From NCBI RefSeq assembly GCF_021155765.1, contig NC_060116.1, positions 2,170,001 through 2,234,000 of the forward strand: a DNA stretch of 64,000 nt, read 5' to 3'. This document shows, piece after piece, positions 22,393-33,200 of this stretch. The position numbers and the translations under genes are program-made. Positions within the stretch are counted from its first letter, which is position 1. Each line of letters starts with the position of its first letter. Origin of the DNA: Diprion similis (taxonomy: Eukaryota > Arthropoda > Insecta > Hymenoptera > Diprionidae). A model generated the notes under the pieces. It had not been told where the DNA came from. It searched no databases and worked only from the letters and a program-made list of their open reading frames with translations.

Positions 22393-24552
22393 AGCAGAGG
22401 ATGAGGGCTGGAAAGTAGGGTTCTGGAATGTAGCGGGGCTAGCGAAAAAAGACTTAGATTTCTGGAAGGGGCTAATAGAATGGGACGTGATATTTTTAAT
22501 GGAGACTTGGATAGAGAAAAAGGGATGGGAAAGGATTAGGAATAAGCTACCGGTAGGATACGTATGGGAAGTGCAGTATGCGAGCAAAAGAAACAGGAAA
22601 GGAAGAGCAATGGAGGGGATGCTGTCAGGGGTAAAAATGGAATTAGTAAGAGAGGAGGGAAGGCAGGCAGATGTTAAGGAGGAGATGTTAAGTCGGAAAA
22701 TAAGTATAGGGGTATACGTGAATGGAGACCTGAAGATTAAATTAGGAGAATTAAGGGAAAGAGCAGAAGAGATAGGAAGAGGGGCAAAGGTGCTAGTGGG
22801 GGGTGACTTCAATGCCAGGACGGGGCAAGAGGGAGGAGGATACTTGGGAGAAGGAGAGGGGGAAAGTAGGAATAGGAAGTCAAATGACAGGAAAATAAAC
22901 CCGGAAGGTAGGGAGCTGTTGAAGTTTCTAGAAGAGACAGGCTGGTCAGTAATGAATGGGTATATAGAGGGAGATGAGGAGGGGGAATTTACATATGTGG
23001 GTGGGGTAGGGGAGATAGTAATAGATTATGCTATGGGAGATAACGAGGTTAGAGAAAGGGTCAAAAGGCTGGAAATAGGGGATAGAGTAGACTCTGATCA
23101 TCATTCAGTGGTAGTGTGGATGAGGGGGCAGTGCCGCGAAAAAGAAAGGAAAAAAGGGATAGGGGGGTTTGTAGAGGGGTCTGGACAGAGGATGGCAGGC
23201 AGAGGTTTAGAAGAGACGTAAAATGGGAAGGGGTAGGGGAAGCGGATGTAGGCAAAGAGATAGAGGAAAGGCTAAGGGACTTTAGGAGAGCAGTAGAGGC
23301 AGGAGATACGGGAAGGAAAGAGAAAAAGGGCTGGTGGGATGAGGAATGAAGGCAAAAGAAGGCAGAAGTTAGGCAAATTCTAAGAAGTTGGAGAAAGAGG
23401 GAGAGAGAGGGAAATAGATATAGAAAGGTAAAAAGGGAATTTAATAGGTTATGCAAGGAAAAGAAAAGGAAAGAGAATGAGAGTTTCATAAAAGAAGCAG
23501 TGGAAGCTAGGACGGAAAGCAAAGTATGGGAGATAATAAATAGGGAAAGAAAAAAGTGGAAGAAGGTGAATGAAGATATAGGGGAGGACGAGTGGAGGGG
23601 GTATTTCATGGGACTAATAGGTGGAGTGGAAAGAAGGGTAACAGGGGGTGGGAGCACGGCAAACAGGAAGGGGGACGGGGAAGGGGAGTTGCAGAAGGAA
23701 GAGTTGGCGAGAGGGAGAAAACTCGGCGGGGTGAAACTGGGGGGAGGTAGGGTCTGGGCGCTAGCGTACGCCGATGACGTAGTGTTGTTAGCGGAGCAGG
23801 AAGAGGAGATGAAAGTAATGATTAGGAAGTTCGAGAAATATATGGATAAGAAAAGGTTAACAGTAAATGTAGCAAAGTCAAAGATTATGAGGTTTAGAAA
23901 AGGGGGAGGTAGAAAGATGAAAGTAGATTGGACATGGAAAGACAAAAAGATAGACGAGGTGAAAGTATTTTGTTATCTGGGGTACAAGCTGAAGTGTAAT
24001 GAGGAGCAGGAAGCGCATGTGAAAGAGAGGGTACGGAAAGCAGCGGTAGTAATGAGGCAGGTATGGGCAATAGGAAAAAGAAGGTTTGGGAGGGAATGGG
24101 ACAAAAGGGTATGGATGTTTGACAGATTAGTGTGGACAGTACTGGAGTACGCAGTAGAGATATGGGGGTGGAGGGAGGGGAAGGCGATCGAGCCGATACA
24201 GGATAGGTATTTGAGATGGACATTAGGAGTAGACTGGCGGACACCGGCGTATGTAGTTAGGGAGGAGTTGCAAAGAGATAAGCTGGGGATCAGAGCAGGA
24301 AGCGGATGGAATTTTGAAAGGAAGCTGGAAAGAGGGGAGGAAAGTGAGCTAGCTAGGAAATGCTGGGAGGAGATAAGGGAAAGGATAAAGAAGGAAGGGA
24401 AGGGATCGAAATGGGAAAAGGAAAGGGAAAGTTTCTTTGAGGAAAGAGGAATGGAAAATAGGGAGGCAATAAGGAGCAGGGAACGAGGGGAGCTAGATTT
24501 TAGGGAGATAGAGGAAAGAGAGAAGGAAAGGCAGAGAGGAGAGAGATGGTAG
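22385..24552 (+). pseudogene. LINE ORF2: APE-like endonuclease and truncated reverse transcriptase
   Basis: The start (ATG 22385 or the frame before it) reads KVGFWNVAGLAKKDLDFW, METWIEKKGW, VLVGGDFNARTG and RVDSDHHSVVV, the endonuclease fold with Asn, Glu, Asp and the final SDHH. A frameshift near 23160 and a TGA at 23347-23349 (in WWDEE) interrupt it. The linker continues to about 23690, where the early RT motifs are missing. It resumes at WALAYADDVVLLA (catalytic YADD), then LTVNVAKSKIM and VFCYLGYKL, and a long thumb region to the stop at 24550-24552. Confidence 0.88.
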
Positions 24553-24822
24553 CAAATAAGGGATTCAAGGTACAATAGATGGTATAAGCTAGTGAAGGGA
24601 GAAGAGATACCAGGGTATCTGAGAAAGGAATGGGGGGAAAGCAGATGGGTAAGAGTCGCAAGGTTTAGACTGGGAAGCGAGATGGGGGAAGCAAAATACT
24701 GGGAGGAGGAGGGAAAGAAAAGGTGTAGAATATGCGGATGGGAAGAGGAGACGTGGGAGCATGTTTGGGAAAGATGTGTAGGTGGAGATAGGAGGGAGGG
24801 GAGTTGGCAGGAAGGATTTTAG
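24553..24822 (+). pseudogene. LINE ORF2 C-terminal zinc knuckle
   Basis: Just after the TAG at 24550 the same kind of sequence resumes: YLRKEWGESRWVRVARFRLG and CRICGWEEETWEHVWERC, a C-x2-C-x8-H-x4-C knuckle found at the end of ORF2 in I/R1-like LINEs. It ends at 24822. Confidence 0.8.
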
Positions 24823-25187
24823 GGGTGGAGGGGGGGAGAGAGGAATGGATGAGAGAGCTTGAGAGGGTACGGAAGGAGAGAGAGGATGGAAGAATGAGAG
24901 ATGAATGGGAAACGGGAGCCGAATAGGATAAGGATGATATGGTATAAGATAAGGTAGAATAGAATAAAATAAGAATCGGATAAGAAGTGAGATAAGATAG
25001 GACGAGAGAGCAGGGCAAGGCAAGGCAGAGGGCAAAGGCAAATTGAGAATGTGGTGTGGTAAGAGGCAAGGTAAAATATAAGCATAGGGTAAGGTTAGAT
25101 TAAGGCAATATGTAAGAGAAATGTATATGGAGAGAGAAACGGGAGTTCTTGTAACCCTAAGGGGAACAATAAAAATACATACATACA
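24823..25187 (+). other. LINE 3' untranslated region and microsatellite tail
   Basis: Purine-rich sequence with GATAAG-type repeats passes to GGGGAACAATAAAAATACAT and the (ACAT)n tail. No further coding sequence. Confidence 0.75.
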
Positions 25188-25255
25188 TACTACTATACTT
25201 CCGTGTATCACTACCACAGCTCTCTCGTACATGAGATCTATGAAACTTCTCCACC

Positions 25256-25462
25256 GATATCAAAGAACTGCCTTATATGACTAGACAATACGAATTCGCC
25301 CGAGAAGATCTCGAAATATTCCATACTGTTGTTTAATCGAATCGAATTTCGACAACAATTGGAATCTCAAAGTCGCTGATGGACAAATTCCAGCAGATTC
25401 GAAAAGTGGTTGACGATTTGTGAAAGCAAGAAAAAGTGATCGAATACGGTGGGAATATTTGA
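25256..25462 (+). pseudogene. Unrecognised coding-like remnant beside the LINE
   Basis: One frame reads DIKELPYMTRQYEFAREDLE, then RISTTIGISKSLMDKFQQIR and EKVIEYGGNI, with two internal stops. The low-bias, charged composition looks like former coding sequence. I do not recognise it. It may belong to the same lost element as the DNA polymerase-like fragment at 26247. Confidence 0.3.
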
Positions 25463-25645
25463 AGATAGCTTTTGTGAGAGATTATATTTCATCCTAGTGA
25501 ATTCACTGATGTTTGATTGTTATTAATAAAGGAAAAAAGAGCAGATAGTCAAATGCGTTTTACGTCTTCCCTCGATAACTATTCGCTTTTATGTCGCCGG
25601 CGGGGGTGTCCTCCTCTGCCTGTGTTCGCTGACACGTAACCCTAG

Positions 25646-25750
25646 GCATTCAAAGCAGTCGAGCAAGACCACATGACTCTTGAAGACAAGACCTGGACTG
25701 AGGGAAATGTGGAACGCAAAACCTCCCAACACTTTCAAGAGTCGAATTAG
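25646..25750 (+). pseudogene. Short coding-like remnant
   Basis: A 34-codon stretch, AFKAVEQDHMTLEDKTWTEG and onward, ends at TAG 25748-25750. No family recognised; listed because it is on the same strand and in the same block as the neighbouring remnants. Confidence 0.2.
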
Positions 25751-26111
25751 AACGGGGTTCGTCATCAATTTATATCGTACGGATTTGAGCAGTTTTTAAT
25801 TGGCAGATGTAAATGTCGGAATTTTAGAACTCTGTGAATTTTAACCAACTTTAGATCTAATTATACAAGAGAAAGACTCGAACTAGTTGTTGACTGAAAT
25901 AATAAACTTAGCTGTCAACGGCAATAAGTACTACGTGCCGCTACAAGGAAGTAAGTTCATAGACACACAACTACCAACGAATATTCAAGATAAGAATACT
26001 GTAATAAACATCTGAAATAGCCACTCTTATTGCTTTCTCTGGTTAGTCATTGCAGTCCCATTTCCAGCTGACAATAATCTCAACATAATCAGCTCACGTT
26101 CGCATTTCAGC

Positions 26112-26228
26112 TCAGTGCTAACAGAGGATTATTTGGTTGTCACCGACATTATTGACGATGTTATGGAGCATTATGAAAAAAATTTAATAGATAATTTTTG
26201 CTTGGATTCAAAATGTGTCTTGATTTAA
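26112..26228 (+). pseudogene. Exon-like remnant upstream of the polymerase-like fragment
   Basis: It follows an acceptor-like CGCATTTCAG and reads SVLTEDYLVVTDIIDDVMEH, then YEKNLIDNFCLDSKCVLI to a TAA. The composition is protein-like. The next open stretch, 19 bp on, carries the polymerase-like motif, so this may be the preceding part of that gene. Confidence 0.3.
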
Positions 26229-26246
26229 AGTTCTCAACATTTTTTT

Positions 26247-26375
26247 AAGGGAAACGATGTAAACTTCAGATTCATAGATTCGTTCTGTTTGACTTCCAGC
26301 AGACTTGCAAAATTAGCAACATATTTAAGTAATGATAAAAAAACAATTACAAACGCAAATTTTACACTAGCTTAG
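26247..26375 (+). pseudogene. Fragment resembling protein-primed family B DNA polymerase (Polinton/adintovirus type)
   Basis: The frame reads NVNF, then FRFIDSFCLTSSRLAKLATY, and ends TITNANFTLA before TAG. The pattern FIDSFxxxxSxLxKLAxxL is characteristic of the DNA_pol_B_2 polymerases of Polintons, adintoviruses and related elements. After the stop a further piece (LFHLLLKQG) fits the next conserved stretch poorly. No polymerase palm motifs are left. The assignment rests on one short motif. Confidence 0.42.
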
Positions 26376-26783
26376 ATAAATTTCATCGGTTTTGTCAACA
26401 GGTCTGTAGATCTATGATTGTTTCATCTTCTGTTGAAGCAAGGGAATGATTCATCTCCGAGATTGTTGTTTTTATTTACTTCTTTACTTATTTATTTATT
26501 TATCTATTTTTTTCGTCTGCTTCATTTATTCTTTGATTTCTTCCGCTTTTTGTTTGACGCTAATTTAACATCACGGTGTTTTCTAATGCTTTCCAGGGTT
26601 TTGCCGAAAACTGCATTGTTCATTAGTGTAATCAATGTCATATTATTTATTTGTGTAAGCATTTGATTCCATTTTTTCTTTTTATTTACGTGCACTTGAC
26701 AAGTTCAACTTTGAATAATTGTTTATCGTAGTGAGAATCCTTTTTGCAGGTCAAACTTCATGTATTTCTGTGTGCGTGGAGCT
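26376..26783. other. No gene recognised
   Basis: T-rich sequence with a TTTA repeat run near 26470-26520. Nothing coding supported. Confidence 0.4.
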
Positions 26784-27410
26784 CAGGCCCAGATTAACTG
26801 TAAATCTAAAAAGGCTATAGCCTTAGGCTCTCGAAATTTTCGGCCCTTCAATTTTCACATTCAAATTCAAAACATGTAGTACCTAGATTTAAAAAAAATC
26901 GGGTATATGAACTCTTAATCTTTACCAATGATGGATCACATGAATATCAATGTCTCGCTGAAATCCGATTACGAAGAATTTCCTGCATGCCGTTCAAGAA
27001 CTATGTACACACGTGTACAAAATATCGAAAGCCGCTATTTTTTCCATAGTATGTCAGAACAATCTAAATGCTCTGTCTCTGTTCAGCATAAAGTAATAAC
27101 ACTCTTGATTTAGATTTTGAAGATGTGAAAGATGATTTTGCTACCGTTAAGGCGCAAAAACAAACATATGAAATATAATTAGTCAATATCGTAATACAAA
27201 ATATGTTTCTCTATACAATACTATTTTATACAAACTTAGTTATTATACATAAGAGAAATATTATAATCAAAATGTTTTCTTAAGCTTAGTCGATGCAATT
27301 TCCTGTCACCACTTTTTAAATTTAACCTCTTGGACCATCTTGCAGAACTGACATTCAGCCTTCTTTTGAATAGCAGCCTTAAGTATCGTGCCCCCTTAAT
27401 CCAGGCCTGA
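26784..27410. mobile_element. hAT-like non-autonomous element
   Basis: Imperfect inverted ends CAGGCCCAGATTAAC (26784) and, reversed, CAGGCCTGGATTAAG (ending 27409) resemble hAT termini. Flanking 8-mers GTGGAGCT and CTGGAGCT match at seven of eight positions. One internal frame (DLDFEDVKDDFATVKAQK, about 27110-27165) resembles the C-terminal stretch of the hAT transposase seen at 17375-17430. It is otherwise non-coding. Confidence 0.6.
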
Positions 27411-29205
27411 CTGGAGCTGCACGTGCTAGAACAACGACAACAAAGCGAAGTAGTGACATTAGGCTAACATGGGGACCAGCCTACGATATCACATTTTCTT
27501 TCGTTTGCAAAACATAAACACAAGGTTCATTATAGGTATAAGACTGTGGGTTGTGGATCAGCTCAGTCAATGCAGAGTAATGGTTAAGTTATATAAGTAA
27601 CAAGTGAATATATTCAGGGATAAAATTTAAAGTGTGCTGTTGCGTAAAGATGAAAACAATAAGCAATTAAATCCTACTGCTGATACCCTCAAGATTTTTG
27701 AAGTCCTTTTTTTGTTCGTTAAACATCTACCCAGGGCTCTATAGCAATAGTACTGCGCTCGGGCGTGAAACCCGACTCGTGCGACAAACACCTCTGCGCA
27801 CGTGTTGCGCATACTATTTTTCCTAACAAGTTGCGCAAAGTTCGAGCACTATCCGGAAATTAAGTTATTTTATCATTTTCATTTGACTTGCACGAATAAA
27901 CCTGATTCAAGCGTGCTGACTTTGAAATTGTACATAAAAGTCGGTGTTGGGGTCAACTGGACCCCAGGTTAGTGACCAGGCAGGGGCCGGTGGAATCTGG
28001 GGTGAGGGAGCGGGTCCAGGGCTGCAAGCCCTGGTAGGGGTGTAGGGGGCGAAGCCCCCACCGGGGGGTTTCCCCAGGGTTTCCCCAGGGAAAACATTCC
28101 ATGATTGAAGATAAAATTAGAATGAAATTGAAAAACAAAACTCGTAAATACAATAAAAATAGTTGTCTGACATTTGTAGAAGGAAGGGTTGAAAACTAGA
28201 CGCGAGCAGTGGACAACCCCTTGAAGAGAACAAACAAACAAACACATGTTCGGACCTGCACCGCCTGCACGTTCGTACGTAAATGAGTGGTTCAACACGT
28301 AAAACTTTAGAATGCCACATGTCGATAGCGCCAATAGTGGATTGAGAAATGTACTATAATGAAATATGAATAATATTAACCCCTTGAGTGTCAGTGACAC
28401 ACATAAAGGCAGAGAAAAGTCGTGTCATTGTTGTCTGATGACACATATGTGAGCATTTAAAAAGAAGGTGTTTAAACTTCAATGATTCAACTGTAATTTG
28501 GGAAATCACGGTTTTTGAAATCGTTGAATCCAAATCTGTAACCGGGTTGCAAAAATTCGAAATGGTGGATCCAATATGGCGGACGCGAATTGGAAAAATG
28601 GTTTGATTTTGACGAACGTGATTACTTGGAGGCAGGAAAGTACAAGCGTGCGGGAAAGTACTACTTTGCGCACGCAAACTAGTGTGCAAAAACGAACTTT
28701 GCGCACGCTGTTAGGAAAAAAATATATTTACAACTACTTTTGAACCTTCAAGTGATTTTTTTCATTTCAAACTTCGTCCCAGCTGTGATATCTGTTTTGG
28801 CTAAACTTTCAGCATATCTATATATTCTACATTCAACTTCTCAAAATTACTGAATGAATTCAACGTACTCTAAAAAAAATATTTTTTGTTATAGCCCCTC
28901 CTGGCACGAGCTTGACCGAACTGTGCAGGTACTCTACAACTCGCAAGTCTTCTTGTCTGCAAGTCTTCAAGAGCTGAAAGGGTAAATAATTATATCCTGC
29001 TGTCATTTTTTTGTACATTCTCAACTTACTTATTTTGGAAAACTCTTACAAAACCAAATTTTAATTTTTCCTTCATTTTGATGTGTGTGTTCAATATGTC
29101 AATGTCATCTAGTTTTAATGGCTGTCATTATTCAACAAATCTAACTTTTAAATTCTATCATACAAAATTATTGACTGAATCTAACTCTGAATTTTTTTTC
29201 AGACT
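27411..29205. repeat. Non-coding stretch with an inverted motif pair and a GC-rich patch
   Basis: TTTTTCCTAACA followed by a GCGCAAAGTTCG motif occurs at about 27817-27845 and inverted at about 28680-28720. A GC-rich patch at 27960-28095 contains GGGGGCGAAGCCCCC, a perfect small palindrome, in otherwise AT-rich DNA. No protein-coding gene is supported. Confidence 0.5.
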
Positions 29206-29439
29206 ATGGCTTCCGATGTAAGCCACGTACCCAATTTACCCCTGAAATCTGATGGGCCAGTGATCCCGAAACCGGATGAGCTAGACTTGCCCGATCTGTG
29301 CACGATTTTTATTCACGAGGATATTGCATACTAATTGACTGTTAATCAAATCAACGAACTCGTGAAATTCAGCATCACTTTGATTCGTGTACCCTACTAT
29401 GAATCTGGAAACATTTGGATTCGTGAAGTAGATAGTTAA
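29206..29439 (+). pseudogene. Unrecognised short coding remnant with one in-frame stop
   Basis: A polypyrimidine tract and AG (29193-29202) precede ATG 29206. The frame MASDVSHVPNLPLKSDGPVI, KPDELDLPDLCTIFIHEDIA runs to TAA 29332-29334. It continues in phase LTVNQINELVKFSITLIRVP, YYESGNIWIREVDS to TAA 29437-29439. A possible upstream exon ends at AAGAGCTGAAAG|GGTAAATA near 28981. The 42-codon product could be real, or the gene may be dead. Family unknown. Confidence 0.3.
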
Positions 29440-30069
29440 ACGCATGTTGTCGTGCACCTAAGCTAAAACAATACCAACAAATTACAATCATCAAAAAACA
29501 AAGTTGTTATTGAAAGCGTTCCTTCTCGGAATTCCGGATGTGCGACTCCCGTTTTAGCGCTTTTTCGTAATTAATTTCACGAAAATGATACTTTTTGGTT
29601 TCGTCTTAAGTTCAGGGAGCCGCTTATAACGTACATTCGAAATGCCACGTTACAGTATACAGAAAACAATGACAGGTACTTATTCAGAAACAAATAAAAC
29701 ATTGTCACTCGATGACTTTACTTTTATTTCCAAAATCCCAACCATTTCCTGCAGTTTCGTCAATGAAATTTCCATCAGTGTAATTACAACGATACTACAA
29801 AGAACTTGACGCAAAGCTGTTATTGTTTTTTGATATTAATCTCAAAAGGTTCAACAGTCGGTGACGATTGGTATCAGTAGTTTAAAAAAGAACGAGACTT
29901 CTTGAATGTAGCTGGGAAGGTATGTAAATGGAATCTCTGTGCAAACATATTATTTCTGCCAAAGTAAGAGAGTAAAGAGAACTGTATCCAAGAAAATAAA
30001 TAGTAATTCTTGATGTTAAAGATAAAAAATTGTGTAATTGTAAAGGAGTTTTACGTCATCTTATGGGTT

Positions 30070-30243
30070 TCACTGATTTTCAGGCACAGGTAAATGCTGT
30101 TTAGCCTTTAAATCTTCTACGTAGTACTGCTGCAGTCGTCTTAGCCACTGTTTCCAATGCACATTCACTTTCTGAGAATTCATCTCATATATTGATGCTG
30201 GTTCACCACTTGTGTACCCTACGACGATCAGGCCATTCTGGAC
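30070..30243 (-). CDS. MGME1: MGME1 coding exon 4 (C-terminus)
   Basis: The acceptor CTTACAG precedes GTC. The exon encodes residues 353-409: VQNGLIVVGYTSGEPASIYE, then VHWKQWLRRLQQYY, ending PVPENQ and TGA. It matches the C-terminal end of MGME1, where a conserved Trp and Leu/Arg-rich helix close the nuclease fold. It starts in phase 0. Confidence 0.88.
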   Translation of the reverse strand, partial: VQNGLIVVGYTSGEPASIYEMNSQKVNVHWKQWLRRLQQYYVEDLKAKQHLPVPENQ

Positions 30244-33200
30244 CTGTAAGAAATCACAATTATTTTCGACACGAGATTCAAGAAGTCTGTATTTAAGGCC
30301 TTACATACGTCCAGAACTTTCAGAAAATCGTTTTTTTTTTTTTTTTTAAAGATTGTTGTTTTTTATAGTTTGAGACTCATTTCTGTGAAAGACGATTGCA
30401 AAAACTTCCCATAGATCAAGTTATGGTAGAAAATGTGAACTGGCTAAATCACGAAGGAATTAATGCTACTGAAGCAACAAAAGATGCCAGAACAGCTCGT
30501 CGACTGGGAACAATAAACAAAAACAAATAACTACCGACAAGGAAGGCATACAATACGATGCCGGAAGATCAAACGTAAGTTTACAGAACAAATAAAAAAA
30601 TTCATAAAGTTCTTGCTTTAGCTGTGAGCGACATTGGAGCAAACCGTACTTAAAAGTTTAAACGCGTTTTTCTCGAAACTACTTTTTCCGACACGGTCAG
30701 CATGATAACTCAAACAGTTTTTAATATTCCTTGATACGATTTGTTTGAAAATATTCTAAATCGTTTTCTTTTATAATGTATCGAGCCGGATTTTTGATAT
30801 TTTGATTTAAAAACTTTCTAAAAATAATTAAAGTGTAAAATTTATGATGCAAAACGCATACTGTTTTTTAAACTGACATAAGTTGCAAAATTTTTCGAAA
30901 TTCACAATTTCGGTTCGACATACTATAATTACAACTTCATTTTACTTTCAAAATTTTGCAGATCGATCAACATTTACTGGAAATATGATGCCGACCGTGG
31001 AGCAACTTTTTTTTCTTAGTGTTGTATGGTAATTATATGGTAATTTTTGTAAAAATAAAGTGAAATAAATTTTTTTATAAAGTTTAAATACCAATTAACA
31101 ATGTGTGCTATTTATTTTTGTTAATTTATATTCCTATTTCTACTAATAAAAATTTTTCTTGTAGCGCATTTTTGGCGCTACTAGACGTATGTAAGGCTTT
31201 AAATAACCTGCTGTTAATTGCTTAATTATTCACCTGAAATTTATAGTTTTCGTCAGAGTTTAGTGCTCCAATATACGAAGCTACTTGAATTGGTGCATCG
31301 AAAGTGCTACCTATAGTGTTCTTCATTCTGTCAGACTTCTTCCACTCTATAACGCACAAGTTTCCTCTGAAATCAACATTTAGGGATTTTCAGACATGTA
31401 TTTACTTCAATAACTCGAAGATTAAGTGAAAAATATTCTCGTTCGTGTAAGATGTTGGTAATATTTTAGTGACACTGTTGCAGACCTTCTTTTTTAAATT
31501 TTGATCGGTTTAAAAGGTGGAATCACAAAATTTGTACACAGCATTGAGAAAATCGTAATTGCCGGGTAGAAAGTACTTGAAAAATAAATTTGATATTAAC
31601 CAGGTCAGACTTAACAGATTTAGTGCTGAAATAATGCGGAATGAGAAAGTACAACCTTCAACCAAGAGAAATGTTTTTGAATAAGTGCTAAAGTACTGGA
31701 AAATCATCACATCGAAGTTAATAACGTCATCGTAACGATTCTTGCTGAATAAAAACCGTTACCTCGTCATCTTGAAATTGTCTGAAATTCAGTAAATCAT
31801 AATAAAACAAGACACACTCATATTTCGAAACCTTACAATTAGTTCCTCAAAAATCATTGTAAAATTAAGAAAATAGTAATTTTTTCCCCAATATTTCGTT
31901 ACGGTAACGTTACTAACTTCAACTTCGTGAAAAATCATTATATACTATAAAATCATTACACGTTTCCAAAGACAGACTTATGCTTTACTCAAAAATATAT
32001 AACTGGCATTAAGAATCTATTTTGGATGGTTAGTGAAGGACCTATTTCAGGTAAAATGATTAAATTATCATGTATTGTGAATGGGATATATTTTCGTACA
32101 CATGTTGTACAAAGATGTGATCTGTCTACAGTTACTGAAAATGTTACTTTTTGATTTCGATTTAAAGTTTAAATATTTTTTCAGTACGGAGAGAATTGAT
32201 ATCTCTAACAGATGATTTCAACAATAACACCATTGTCACACACTTGCCAAATAATTTCAAATCTAGAGAGACGGTTATCAGTCGCGCCAAGTACATAAGA
32301 CATTTTTTTTTTTTTTATTAGCGCGCGAGCCGACGCACTCCCTTTTACCGCGAAGACAAGTCTTTAGTCTACACGGTGGAAATATTATCAAATATATTCT
32401 CCCCGTTCACAATCAGTCGCGACGTTTGACAATTATATAATGAACGTAGGTTTGAAGAGCTTTCATTTTCTTTCATAAGCTATATTGCAATGTAATCAGT
32501 CATCGGAGTGTTGCGATGTGTAATTCACTCTCGTCGAAATGGTCAGTTCGATCAAGAATTTTCGTTGCCCGTCATGGACTTTGAATAATTTTTAGCATGT
32601 CATCAGAACTCCTAAAACGTAGAATGCTCCTGTTGATTCGGACCCAAACTATAAATAGTTGCCTATACACCATCAGTGGTGGAATACTCGACATGTCAAA
32701 AATGTTTCGAATATTCGAAGAAAATGATGGCCTCAGTGAAAATGTTTATTGTTCTCTTAAATGCTTCGATTACTGCTACAATTCTGAACATAATTTTGGC
32801 AATTTACAAAAAAATTATATAAAAACCGTAAAAATCTCGACATCTTTGCAGAATAATAAATTCCGATACCCCGCCATTTGGGCGTTACTGGTGCTTTATT
32901 GTAGTGAGGCTGACGTTTCGCAATTTAGTCGGAACGCCATTTTGCATTGTTTAACTCCGACTGTACTGACTGTAACTGTATTATCTGACTCGGAATAATT
33001 CCAGATCTTTGGTAACGTAGGATTATACAGCGCACTGGCCACGTACTGAGGGAATGTTGTAGGGAAAATCTGGCATCTGTGTGTCGCAGAACGTTTAAGT
33101 GCGAGCGGGATTTTGAAACTTCGTATGAATAAGTCTAGCATTAATTAAACATGCACGCTTTTAGCATTTTAGACACCTGATCACTGTACAGAATTATCAA

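Larger units (their letters stand above)
20589..25187 (+). mobile_element. Non-LTR retrotransposon (LINE) of the APE-endonuclease type, internally deleted
   Basis: The element runs from a purine-rich 5' region through ORF1, endonuclease, the end of RT and a C-terminal zinc knuckle to a tail of ACATACATACATAC. Flanks repeat TACTATACTT (20579-20588 and 25191-25200), extendable to 13 bp but overlapping the tail. The sense strand is almost entirely A and G. Frameshifts, a stop and loss of the first RT motifs make it inactive. The I/R1-like group is likely from the C-terminal knuckle; the exact clade is unsure. Confidence 0.88.

Noticed and set aside
20558..25263. Long minus-strand Ser/Pro/Leu-rich open frames across the LINE
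   Set aside because: They are the complement of a purine-rich strand, where stop codons are rare for compositional reasons. The plus strand has recognisable ORF1, endonuclease and RT motifs.
32597..33141. Overlapping open frames, one on the minus strand with a basic N-terminus that I considered as MGME1 exon 1
   Set aside because: The conserved MGME1 N-terminal helix and splice phases are found at 61386-62100 and 57699-57906. The frames here match nothing and lack a suitable donor.
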